From the NCBI GenBank assembly GCA_016617785.1, contig JADILM010000003.1:1922001-1986000 (forward strand): DNA of 64,000 bases, read 5' to 3'. The notes beneath the pieces were generated by a model. It worked only from the letters and a program-made list of their open reading frames with translations, did no database searches and was not told the DNA's origin. Source of the stretch: Sporobolomyces roseus. Taxonomy: Eukaryota > Basidiomycota > Microbotryomycetes > Sporidiobolales > Sporidiobolaceae. This document shows, piece after piece, positions 23,400 to 34,236 of the stretch (the stretch's first letter is position 1; each line of letters begins with the position of its first letter). The translations under genes were made by a program, and so were the position numbers.

Positions 23400-24291
23400 C
23401 TTGACCGAATCGTTTCTACGAACTGACCATCCCAAAATCGACAACAAAAACAAAGAGGAAACTCACGAAACGCGCTTCCTCTCGCTTTCCCTCCTCGTCG
23501 ATTTCTACAACTCGCCATCTTCGCAAACCCCTTCAACTTCTGCGTAAACCCTTCGTCAACATCGACCACTTCAAATCGACGTACATTCCCGGTTGGAAAT
23601 CGAACTGCCACCTTCCTTCAACCTCAAAGCGCAAGTCGATTCAAGCAAGTTGTCGAAGTCGTCGATGGGGATGGAGATGAAGAGGAAAGTGGTGGGAAGG
23701 GAAGCAACCTCTCTCTCTCTCTCTCTCCTCAAAGGCTGATCAAGAGGAGGGTAGAACGTTTGTCGGGTCGATTCAAGACTGGACTAGGCGAGTCGAACGT
23801 CGAGGGAACATTGGTTCAGATTGAAACGAGCAAGTCGCGGGAGACGGAAATCTTCGAAAGGCTGTGTATGTCGGTGTCGTAAGCTTGAACGTGTTGTAAC
23901 GTATCTTGTTGAGTGTACTCCTGCTGGTGAGAGATGGGACGTGTCGAGAGCGATGTGCTTCAGAAAAGAGAGAGATGTTGAGAGATGGTTTCGAGGTTGG
24001 ACGTTGCTGATTTCGGCTAGTGAGACGATGGCTGAGTGCTTGCGAGCTGAAAGTCAAGAAGAGGAGTGTCGAGGGGAGGAAGAGAGGAAGAAGAAAAGGA
24101 ATTCGAGGGGTTCGAGGGGTTGGTGCACGAAGCGGGACAAAGGAAGGGGGTCGACATTGACTCCTTGGGTAGTGCAGGAGGGTAGATATCGAGTTGCAGG
24201 ATGCGAAATGTCAAGAAACGCGACGAAGCAGGAAACTGAGCATCTGCGAAGGTCAAACCTCCCTCGAAAAGAGCGACGAGGAAAGGAATAG
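23400..24291 (+). CDS. Putative spliced gene of unknown function (5' end unresolved)
   Basis: Three plus-strand segments share a frame when joined at ordinary splice sites. The first runs from about 23411 to 23630 and reads RFYELTIPKSTTKTKRK, then HLRKPLQLLRKPFVNIDHF, which is basic like a mitochondrial protein. An intron (GTCGAT...CTCAAAG, containing the CT repeat at 23709-23727) leads to LIKRRVERLSGRFKTGLGE and then ETEIFERL. A second intron with a consensus donor (GTATGT near 23870, acceptor TTCAG near 23966) leads to KERDVERWFRGWTLLISASE and a basic tail ending at 24291. No start codon is visible in the first segment, so an upstream exon is missing or the model is wrong. No family was recognised. 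Evidence is only frame continuity and splice consensus. Confidence 0.3.
23709..23727. repeat. CT dinucleotide microsatellite
   Basis: About nine CT repeats in a row. It sits in what would be the polypyrimidine tract of a putative intron just before an acceptor. Confidence 0.85.
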
Positions 24292-25947
24292 CTCCTGCTT
24301 CTGTGCGTTACGCTTCGTGATGCTACAGTGTCGTTCACTTTAACACAGAGATGAGGCAGGGAAGCAGAACTTTCGAGCGAAGGAGGAAAACGATTCGATA
24401 GTTTCTTTCGTCAGCGCGAAGTGGTCGTGCTCGTTCCAGTCGATTCTCAGTACTGCCTCAAAGTCTGCACCGATCGTTCGCTCTCAGTGTCTCCTCCCTT
24501 CCAACACTAGTCAACTCTGACTGAGGAGGTCTGTCTCGTCAACCCTGTTTCGCTCCCTCAGAGATCAGGTCTTACTGACTTTCTCCCGCCCTGTAGCTCT
24601 CGAGACTGCCGTTTGCTTTCAGGTGCAACTGTTGTTAAGAAGATCGATTCGTCGCAGGATGGAACAGAAGCGAGCCGGAGAAGGTTGGGTTTCGCCAGAA
24701 AGAGGTCAAAGAGGCGACTGACGACGACCTTCTGCGAATTCTGTTCTCCCTCTGGGCTCTTCCGCCAATCTGCCAGAGCGGTCCAGTGATCGCAAGAGCA
24801 TCTATATGACCAGCAGGCTTTCTCGTGCCTTGGACTGTGGTTGGAAGCTTGCGACCTGACTTTGAGGATTCGACTCGACGCCTGGTCTTTCCTCGTACAA
24901 TCCTTCCTGGCTCTTCCGGAGCGAAGCGGCGTAGACTCAGAGCTGGAGGCCGAATTGCGATAGAGTGTCGACAAAGTCGAGCACTGGCATCGCTTCTGAG
25001 CGATCACTCTGCGAGAACTTTGCCGCTTCGTTTCTCCATAGTAGCGTCTCGGCACAGGGGTCTCACACCTCGCTTCGACTACTGGAAGCTCTTTGTATGT
25101 CGGCGTTGCCGTCAAGTCAACGCAGGAAAGCTGCCCCGTGCGAGTTGGTCACGAAACGAGATTGTCAGCTTCGTTTTGTCTCGTTTCTCGTCGGCTCCTC
25201 GATTCGTAAGGAATCAGTAAGGCGGCTATGACACTCCTGGGGAGTTCTGTATACCAAGGACGATAGATGGTAGTGAGCTGCTTTACGAGTTGTAATCCAT
25301 TTCGTCTGACTTCGACCAGAGCGCGAAATAATTCCCTTCCAAGTTTCGTCACAATTTCGCTTCTCTCCCAACTTTCTCACGAGCACTTCACGTCAATCTC
25401 TTGGACAACCAGATCAACTCACATCGATCGACACTACTCGCTCAGTCCTCTGCGACCTCCGAGAATCCCCTCCTTCGAAAACAACAAGCCATCTATCTTC
25501 ATCACAAACAATTAACTATCAGAACTCGCTGGACGGGTACTAGAGTAGCTGAAATACGTGTAGAAGAGTGATATTAGGTAAGTGAACCCATTCACAACGC
25601 ATTCAGGGCTCGAGGAAGGGTAGGAAGAGCGAAGGAAGAATGATTGGCGGGAACCTTCCATTGATTCGATTGAGGAGGTAGAGGGACTGTCCTCGCCATC
25701 AGGAAAGAACCAGACATAGACAGGATGACGGTCCACGAAGGTCAGAAAGGCCAATCGAGGTGGATCAAGATTTGGGAAGCATGATTGACATCTCACGCTC
25801 AGAGGCGTCTAGTTTAGCTAACCAGCTCTAGACTGCTTGTAAACTCTCTGCTGACTGGCTCTTTCCATCCACAGACGCGACCTAATCCCAGTCACCTCGA
25901 CCTAATCTTCCCATCTTCCCCCTCCCTCCCCCTCCACTCCTTTCGCT
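24292..25947. other. Gene-poor region upstream of RAD21
   Basis: About 1.6 kb without a recognised gene. Open frames of 130-185 codons overlap on both strands between 24558 and 25231, with Arg/Ser-rich translations typical of chance frames in TCGA-rich DNA. The last 90 bases before 25948 are pyrimidine-rich, as in other promoters of this window. Confidence 0.45.
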
Positions 25948-28493
25948 ATGTCTGCCTCGAACTTCTTCAATCAAGATCTCCTCACGAAGCGAGGTGCATT
26001 GGCGCAAGTATGGATGGCCTCGCATCTCTCGACCAAACTTTCGAAACAAGCTCTCACCTCAACTTCGATTCCAAAATCCGTCCAATCCATTCTCGGAACT
26101 CAATTAGCCTCAATGGCTATTCGTCTCTCTGGTCAGCTACTACTCGGTATCGCTAGGATCTACTCTCGCAAGACCAAGTACCTGTTGGATGACGCTCAAG
26201 AGACCCTCGGAAAGGTCAAGAAGGCATTTCAGAATGAGGGAAGGGCAGCTGTCGATTTGCCAGAGGATCAACAAGGTCATGCGGGAGGAGACGATGCAGG
26301 TCGAGGAGGAAGAGATATCAATCTGAGAAGGGAAGGAGGAGATTTCGAAGATATGCTTGGAGCTGAATTCGACGAGGGTGAATGGTTAGTCTCCCTTTCT
26401 ATCGGGTTCGAGGTTTGTTCTGCTCGCAGCGAAACTGATCAGAAGTGTGGCTTGCGTCGTATAGGTCCCTCGAGAAATATCTCGCAGAGAACGCGAAGAA
26501 AGACAAGGGGAAGGGAAAAGCGAAAGCTCTCACCGCCAATCTCGCTGATATCACTCTCGACGAATCTCACAATCACGCTGATCTCTTCGACTACGACGAC
26601 GTAAATGGTCTCGACAACCCTGAATTCAACCTCGATCTCGGTTTCGGCGCCGACTTTGCAATTTTCGACGACGACGACGAGCTCAATGCGTTTGCTAGTC
26701 CCAACAGGCCGAAGAAACGTACTCGTGAAGACGGAGAAGAATTCGAGGATGGAGATCGTTCCGTCGAACTCGGTCGTGACGCTGCTCCTCACCTTTCTTC
26801 GGATCGAGGATCGATTGCCCCGCTCGATTTCAACAAGGACATCAATGGTGAACTTGGGTTGCAAGGAGAGAACGAAGACGAGGATTTGGGAGGATTCGAC
26901 GCTGGTTTCGATCTCGGTCTCGATTTCGGGGACAACGAAATTCAACCTGAGTACGGAGGAGGACTCGACGATGAAGAGCCTCCACGTATGCCGAGTACGT
27001 TCTCCTCTCGCCCAGCACTCTGATTCGAGCTTCAATGCTGACTTTCGCACAACTTCTTTCTTTTCAGGTGTCGACCCGTTCTCCTTCTCTCGAGCTGGTT
27101 CTGCAAACCCAAATCCCGATGTCGCATCGACTGAAGCTGGAGAGTCTCTTCAGCTTACTCCTCGTGCTGCCGCCGCCGTCAATGCTCGAGGTGATGCTCA
27201 AGCGAAGCAACCAGCGAAGAAACGTCAAAAGGCTCTCGCTGTCGACAAGGTCATCGAACTAGACTGGCAAGCAGCTCGGCTAGCTGGCAAAGAACGATTC
27301 AAAGAAGTGAGTTGAAACGTCTCCTCGACGAAACTGAAGAAACTCGAGACTGACGATTTTTGTTTTCGTGCATTTTCAGCCCGAATTCCTCCCTCGCTCT
27401 CGACTTCATCTCGCCCTTCTCGCTCCCGACGCACATCACTCTCTTCTTCCTCAAGCGCTACCGAAAACATCGAAGAACACTCCTGATCTCGAGCTCTTCG
27501 CCCCTCCCGGTCTCCTCGCTCCTGAACTACGAGAACTCTTCAAGATGCCTACTCGCCGAGAACGGATCAAGTTGGAGGGTCGAGAACGACAAAACAAGAA
27601 CGACAGACCAGTCGAGTTGGGTCGAAGGGCTGAGAGCGTCTTCTCGAACCGTTCCAACATTCGAGACGACATCGACTTGAGCAAATTCGGAGACGATTTC
27701 GATAGGGAGTATGGAGGAGGAGGTGAAGAGGACTTGACGTTCGGTCTCGGTGGTCAAGGAGGAGAAGAAGATCTCGGAGGATTCGAAGCGGGCGACAATT
27801 TCGACCTCGACTTGGGACTCGATGATGTCGAAGCGATCATGGGCGATACTGGCAAGACTTCTTCCCAACAACAACGAGCGAAGAAGCAGAAGACCTCCCA
27901 CGCTGGAGACGGAGAACGTGAAGTCACTCCAGCTCGCTCAGTAGGATCTGGACGAGGAATCTTCGAAGACGATGAGAAAGTTTACCAATCTGAAGGACCT
28001 CTCGCCATCTTTGACGAACTTGGATCCGGTCGAACCGTCGCTTCGTCTCAATCCCTCGCCACTGCTACTCCTTCCCGCTCCCAAGGAGCAAGTCAAAGTC
28101 TCGCTACGGAGGAGGAGGAAGCCGCCGCCGCCGCTAGTCAAGCTGAAACTTTGACGCAAAAGACGGGAAGCATCAGTCTCCAGAGTCGCAACACGAGAAA
28201 GGCGGTCAAGGTTATTCAAGAACAGCTTGATATGGATCAGACTGCCGAGAAGAAAGTCGAGTTCAACAAGGTCGCAGAAAAGGTGAATACTCTCATTTCG
28301 CTGATTTCTATTCGTCTTCGTGACTGACGATACCTCCTTGTCTCCACAATAGGCTTCTCGACGTGCCGCTTCTTCCTTCTTCTTCGAACTCCTCGTCTTG
28401 TCTTCCGCCGACGTCGTCAAACTCAAGCAGCAAGAAGCTTTCGGAGATATTCAAGTGCGAGGAACTGAGAAGCTAGCCGAGATTGCAGTCTGA
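25948..28493 (+). CDS. RAD21: Cohesin kleisin subunit RAD21/SCC1
   Basis: The kleisin that closes the cohesin ring and is cut by separase at anaphase. Exons: 25948-26384, 26465-26994, 27068-27306, 27380-28282 and 28353-28493. The N-terminal Rad21/Rec8 domain is clear (FFNQDLLTKRGALAQVWMAS, KSVQSILGTQLASMAIRLSG, GIARIYSRKTKYLLDDAQE). The C-terminal winged-helix segment is also clear (SRRAASSFFFELLVLSSADV, then FGDIQVRGTEKLAE). The middle is acidic and disordered. Two near-identical candidate separase sites occur, SVELGR (26760-26777) and PVELGR (27608-27625); both fit the yeast S-x-E-x-G-R pattern. Each is followed by an acidic Gly/Phe/Leu-rich block, so the linker looks duplicated. A RAD21 rather than REC8 identity rests on the N-terminal match and the paired sites. 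Confidence 0.92.
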
Positions 28494-29401
28494 GCAGTCG
28501 ATATATTCGGTGGGGAGATTGGTGATAGTCTTGTGTGTTTGTCTGTCTCTATCTTGTTTATCGGTTTGTACTAGAGGAATCCTTTCGTATTATCTGTCTC
28601 TGTTGATTCACCCCTGGATTCATATAACGCTGTTCTCACGTCTTCGTTCGCCTGTCTGACTGGGTGCATCTAGAGTTCGTTGAGAGCAAACGTCCTGTGA
28701 GAAGAGTTTTTGCGATTCAGAATTTTGACGAAAGTCGTTCTTCGTTTTTCTCCCCTCTCCCTCCTTCCGAAGCCTCCTCTCGAACCTCGCTGTTGTCACC
28801 ACTCATACTTCTCAAACACTCAATTGAGTTGTCCACAGCCGCGCTTCTACCTGAGCTGAATCGCTTCCTTGCCCACTCTTTCCCTCTCTTCCTCGCCAAT
28901 CTCAGCTCGACGGAAGTTCCAAAGCTGACTCGGAAGATCAATATCCGTACGATGACAAGGGCAATCCGTATGAACCGCTCACTGAACCGAACTGATCGAC
29001 CTCACTGTCTCTCTCTTCCAAAATTCAATGGTAGCCTCGTGTCTCTCTCTCTATCAGCTTGAGTGTCAAACAACGGGACTACGGTACAGAACTTCCGACG
29101 ACCGGCTTGGAAACTTAAGGCCGGCGGAATGATGAAACATCCTTGCCCTTTGTCTTCGGATCCGTCTCCAGAATTTTCCCCGACTTGTTCACCTCCCTTT
29201 GTTCAACCTCTATCAGCCAGCCGCACAGACTCCGCCGTCCTCTCTCTCTTGAACGCTTCACAACGCTACGTCCTCCTAGATTCCCGTCAAGCAGTTAAAA
29301 GTTCGAGAGGAGCTGAACTTTCGCACAATCGTAAGCTCGTTCTGACTGCTTTCGTTGCAAGAAGAATAGCAGCGCTGACTTCTTTCCACCTCGGCCGACA
29401 G
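28494..29401. other. Intergenic region before the HMG-box gene
   Basis: Probably the 3' UTR of RAD21 and the 5' UTR/promoter of the HMG-box gene, with likely 5' UTR introns (acceptor-like CGGCCGACAG directly before the ATG at 29402). A 28-codon open stretch after an acceptor-like AATCTCAG (28905-28990) reads PYDDKGNPYEPLTEPN and stop; it has no upstream ATG and is unexplained. Confidence 0.4.
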
Positions 29402-32301
29402 ATGGAATACTTGGACCAGTACATCTCATTGCCACCTCAACAACCTAGCTTCCAAATTCAACCCCCTACTCCCATTACTTCGAGCATGCCTCAATCTACC
29501 TTCGTCCTCCCTTCTTCCAATCCCTCCTCGAATCCTTCTCCTGTCGCTATCCTGTCGAGCTCTCGACCTACATCTCGAAGCGGCACTCCTGCGTCCTCCC
29601 TCAGTCGAAGTGCGAGTCGACACCACCCTTACGGTTCTCCCGCCTCTTTCGCAAGCTCTTACTCGGAACGTTCCTTCAGATCGAGGTCAGCAACGAGCGC
29701 TAGTGAAAGGAGTGAATGGGAGAGTGAGGCGAGCGCTTATGAGACGGATCACGACTCGAGGTTCAACAACTCTCCAGAATCCATTGGATTCCCTCCCTTC
29801 GACTTCCCGTTCCCTTCCTCCGAATCTATTCTCCCTACTCCTCCTTCTCGATCTCATCCAGTATCACCCTTCTCCGGCGACGCTCAACCGACTCGAATCG
29901 GCAAGAACGGCAAACCTGCGAAATCTCACGCCCGCAAGACAGCTCCTGGTCATATTAAGCGACCCCCCAACGCCTTCATCCTCTTCCGATCTCACTGCTG
30001 TGCTCCCAAAGCCGATCCTTCCGAACCTGATCCTCCTGGTACTGCTCACGCTCGTCACCTCGCAAGTCTCGACATCAATAACTCTCAGCACGTCTCGCTC
30101 ATCGTTTCGCAACTCTGGAGGGGTTTGGCGCCGGACGAGAAGGCTTACTGGGATCAGAAGGCACAAGATGCGAAGGACGAACATCAAAGGCTTCACCCTG
30201 AATATCGGTATCGACCTAAGCAACGAGCGAAGGAAACGATTCGAAAGCGCAAGAAGCCCGATCCGAAAGAGTCGAGGGAGCATCGAGATGCTTGTCACGA
30301 GGTAGCAAGGATAGTGTTGGAGCAGGAGAGGGAACCGGGAAGCGAACCAACGAGCGGGACTCGGAGTCGAAGGCAGAAGTCGAATCATGATGACGAGGAT
30401 TACCAACTTCCCACTCCTCCTCAGCCACCAACGAGAGGACGATTCAACCTGATGGAGGAGGTGATCGATGGAGGAGCGAACAAGAGAGCGAGTGCGAAGA
30501 CGAAACCGAAACGAGCTTCACCTCGCAAGACCAAAAGCAAAGCACCTGTATCTGACGACTCAAGCCCACCTTCTTTCGGTCTTCCTACTCCTCCTGCTCT
30601 CCTCGATCCCTTTGCTAAATCTTCGCCAGGTCCTTTCCCCTCTGTTCTCGCCACTACCGATCTCTGTGAAGTCGCAGGAGCTTCCGAGCAGGACAACTCT
30701 CCCTTCGCTTACATGGCTCAACTCAACCGCGAAGCTACTCAATCATCTCTCCCCTCGAATCCTCTCTTCGCCGTCGACCCTCAGTTCGGATTGCTCAGCT
30801 CGACTGTCGATGGACAAGCTCTTCATCCCCTCTCGCGACCTGCTAGCGTTTCGCCTGCCACTCCCTTCCACTCGCACAACACTTCATCCTCTCCCGTCAC
30901 CGCACCTCCCGCTACTGCGATCGGATTCTCTCGACCTCCTTCACCGACTTCCGATGCGATTCGCCAGATGCAGTCTTACTCGCTCGGCGGCCCATCTCCT
31001 CCTACTCGACCCCACTCTGCCTATCCTGCTACGAACGACTCGAGCGCTAGTGGATTCACCTTCGGAACGTATTCACCTAATCCTCACCAACAACAGGCTT
31101 CACCTGCTCCTCTCGCTCAACGTCGAGACATCCAGTTTCCTCCGAACCTCCCTCTCTCTGCGCTCAAACACCGTCGTAGCACGATTCGTCCTGGTCAGCA
31201 AGTAGATCCCAACGCTCGAGGAGATTTGATGCTCATCTCGCCTCTGTCCACGACTTTCAACGGACGACGACAATCGCTAGGATGGAGTTCGGGTCTTCGC
31301 AGAGTCAGTCTCGGACTACACGGAGCTGGTGTCGACGAGAATGCACCGACGATGCCCTACAGGAAGAGCTCTCTCTCGACAGGAATCATCTCTTCCGACA
31401 CTTCGTTCGAAACTTTGACTTTCCCTCAAGACGTCCTCGATTCGTTCCCCGTCGAAAACCCTTTCACCGACGCCGACTTTCTCGCTCAATTTGCTTCCTC
31501 CCTACCAGCATGCGACAACGAGTTTGAGACTGATCGACCCGATACCGCCTCGAGCTCTTGGTCTACCGACGATGACTTTCAAGCGATCGATCGTTGCGAA
31601 GGAGGTTTCCCTGCCGGCTACTTTGAGAGGAGGCGCTCAACTCTCGTCGCGAGCAAGTTCAATTCACCAAACTCTGGCTCGCCGAATTATCACGTTGGAT
31701 CGACCGACTTCTTCACTCAACCTCAACCGCCTCTCTCGTCGTCTGGATCGCCGAACTCGCAGCAAGCAGTCCCCGCTTTTGGCTCGCCTGAATTTGGAGG
31801 CTCTTTACAACCTTTCACTCACCGCCAGTCGATCGGAAGTCTCCTCGCCTCGTCCCTTTCTTCTTACGATCAAAACACTACTCCCACATTCCCCTCGAGC
31901 GTAGGATCGGATCATTCCTCTCACGCTCAAGGGGAATGGACTGCCTCGTCGATGCGAGACGCCGCTCTCTCCGTCTTACACGAACGTCGCAATCCTTCGC
32001 AGCTTCAGGAGAACGCCGCCGAGTGCGAATACGTCTTGCTCCCGGTCGATCAACTTGGCGATACTGACTTGATGGCCAAGCTTCATCAGTGAGCCCTCTC
32101 TCTCTTCTCTCCAACTCGCATAATCGAGCTTTTCTGACGTTCTCTTCTCAAATTCTTCTCAGGCAAGGTTACGGCATCGCATTCGAAACTGCTCCTCTCA
32201 CTTCTTCGACTACCGACTTCTCCCAATCCTCTCACAATGCTCTACCTTCGGGGACTACGATGCCCATCGATGACTCTCACTACCTTTCGCAATCGCACTA
32301 A
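29402..32301 (+). CDS. HMG-box transcription factor (MATA-HMG-like), long disordered protein
   Basis: Sequence-specific DNA-binding protein of the HMG-box class, nuclear. From the ATG at 29402 (frame stays open upstream, so an earlier start is possible) come about 180 Ser/Pro-rich residues. The HMG box follows (about 29948-30226): GHIKRPPNAFILFRSH, then a longer than usual loop, QHVSLIVSQLWRGLAPDEKA, and RLHPEYRYRPKQR. After a basic segment are about 550 residues of Ser/Pro/Gln-rich sequence, as in transcriptional regulators. One intron near the 3' end (32089-32162) joins KLHQ to QGYGIAFETAP; the stop TAA is at 32299-32301. The box resembles fungal Ste11/Prf1/MATA-type factors that bind sexual-development promoters, but no mating-type neighbours (pheromone, receptor, homeodomain pair) are in the window, so a mating locus is not supported. 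Confidence 0.82.
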
Positions 32302-32768
32302 CCCTTCCCTTCCCTTCCCCTCCCTTCCTCTCAGCCTGGCGCTAGAGATACCTTTCCTGCCTCTTTGCACATAACGTACTATCCTCTCATCTCTATCCTG
32401 TCGTTCTCTCCTATTTCTCTCTAGGGTTATTGGATTCGCATTGTTCATATTCTCGCAACACTTTTCTCTCGTTAATTTATTTCGCAAACTTCTCTTCTCC
32501 CTTCTCTTATTACGCATCTGTGAGTGAACAGCGAGACTCGAGAGTAACGACCAGCGAATATATTTCGAATAGTGGGAGAAGAGAGAGCACAACATGGTTC
32601 AGCCAAAAAAAAAGGAGAGAGAAAGTGTCCACACACGGGGAAGGGAAGATCCAGATGAGATAGTAAGAACAGAAGAAAGTGGAAAAAGGTGCAGGTAAGT
32701 TTGATTAGGATGAGGGAAAAGGGTAGATGCTGGAACGATAAGTAACGATGAAAGGAAAAGAGGGTTTT
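32302..32768. other. Convergent 3' regions
   Basis: About 470 bases between the HMG-box gene and the next minus-strand gene. It is pyrimidine-rich to about 32500 then purine-rich, consistent with two facing 3' UTRs. No gene recognised. Confidence 0.5.
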
Positions 32769-34236
32769 TTAGATTTCTGGAACTGGGTAACGTCTCGACT
32801 CTGTTCCGAATCCTTGTTCGTGGTAAGGGTAAGATCGATTCGACGAGGTCATCGTTCCTCCACTTTCGTAAGGTGAAGAAGCGGGATAGTTGTAGGAAGA
32901 AGGTGAAGTCGCAGAATGACCATAGGGCTGAGAATGTGCTGCTCTCGTAGGAGATTGATGGTGATGAGGAGGTGGCGCGGGAGCTGCATAACTCGCGGGT
33001 CGATAGTTGCTGTTGTTGCCGTAACCGTTCTTGTACGATTCGTCGCTCCCCGAGTTTGGTCGATAAGCTCCGTATCCATCATCGTAGTTTGCGTAAGGAT
33101 CATGATGTCCTCGCCCGTACCCTCCTCCTTGACCTCCTCCTCGATCCATTGACGTGACACCTCCGACAGGTCCTGCCCAACCTCCGTCTCCCGAACCAGG
33201 CACTTGTCCAGCTCCGAATCCAGCATAAGGTTGTTCGTCCTCGATCGCAAACTTCCCTTCCGCTTTCTTGACCTTTTGTACAGGTGCACCTTCACTCCTT
33301 CTTCGTTGAGCCTTGTCCCTTCTCCAGAGGTACACTAGGAAACCTAAAAGAAACGCGGCCAAGACTCCTCCAATCGCTCCTCCGATGATTGGACCAGGTG
33401 AAGAGTGAGAACCGGAAGAAGAGGATTGTGACGAAGAAGGGGAAGGTCGAATCTGAGTCGCGGTGTAGGCGGCTGTGGAAAAAGAAATCTTGCGATGAGT
33501 GACCTCGTCTGATGCGAAAGCGCAGAGAAAGCTATAACTTACGGACATTCACCGGTACTGATTCGATCCAAGTCTCTGTGATGAGATAGGGGTAGTATCT
33601 ATGCAGAGTCGACGTCAGCAAGGGAAGCTTTCGGGGAAAAGAAAGGTTGAAAAAGGTTACTCACCCGAATCGAGCATCAGGACCGATCTGCGAGATCGTC
33701 ACGTTATGCATGCCGTACACCAACGTTCCACTGTCCCACACTAACTGAATTCCCTGAGAGTAACCCGAATCGTTGTACAAATCGACCGTGTAATAATCTT
33801 TTCCATCGACCGTGAGTTGACATAATCCTCGATCCGCTTTCTTCTCTGCCAGGTAAGCGACTCCTACTCCGATGAAGGAGAAAGTGACTGCTGCGTCGGA
33901 CGCGTTCGAGTAGGCTAGACGCGGGAGAACGGTGAGTTTCTCGAGCAGCTGGAGAAAGGGAAGTTAAGTAGCTCACCTTGATAGTTGCCATCTTCTGTAT
34001 CTGACCGCCATGTACCAACATCTGTCGGAGAGGCAGCGTAGGTTAGTCTCGAAATCTCACAGAGTTTCGCCGAGAGACTCACAAGAAAGTTGAGTCGAAT
34101 CAGAAGAGATATTGAAAGCCTGAGCTCCAATGATCGCCGCATTGGCAGTCATGGAGCGATAGAGAGACCCGAGCGCGAAGAGTGGTAAAGCGGAGAGAGG
34201 GGAACGAGGAGAACGGAGTCGAAGAGAAGGAGCCAT
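32769..34236 (-). CDS. Type I single-pass membrane glycoprotein, basidiomycete type
   Basis: The frame starts at the ATG at 34234-34236 with a basic then hydrophobic leader (SPLSALPLFALGSLY). The ectodomain is spread over several exons: NISSDSTQLS, TWRSDTEDGNY, AAVTFSFIGVGVAYLAEKKA, DGKDYYTVDLYND, LVWDSGTLVYGMHNVTISQI and ARFGYYPYLITETW. A Ser-rich juxtamembrane stretch is followed by one transmembrane helix (PGPIIGGAIGGVLAAFLLGF), a stop-transfer YLWRRDKAQRRR, and a 200-residue Gly/Tyr/Pro/Ser-rich cytoplasmic tail ending at 32769. The ectodomain pattern (aromatic strands around 'G-x-H-x-V/L-x-I') is the carbohydrate-binding-like beta-sandwich seen in many uncharacterised basidiomycete membrane proteins. 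No enzymatic motif is seen. It is probably a surface sensor (inference). Confidence 0.7.

Noticed and set aside
29402..32301. Mating-type locus around the HMG-box gene
   Set aside because: No pheromone precursor, pheromone receptor or homeodomain gene is nearby; neighbours are RAD21 and a membrane glycoprotein.
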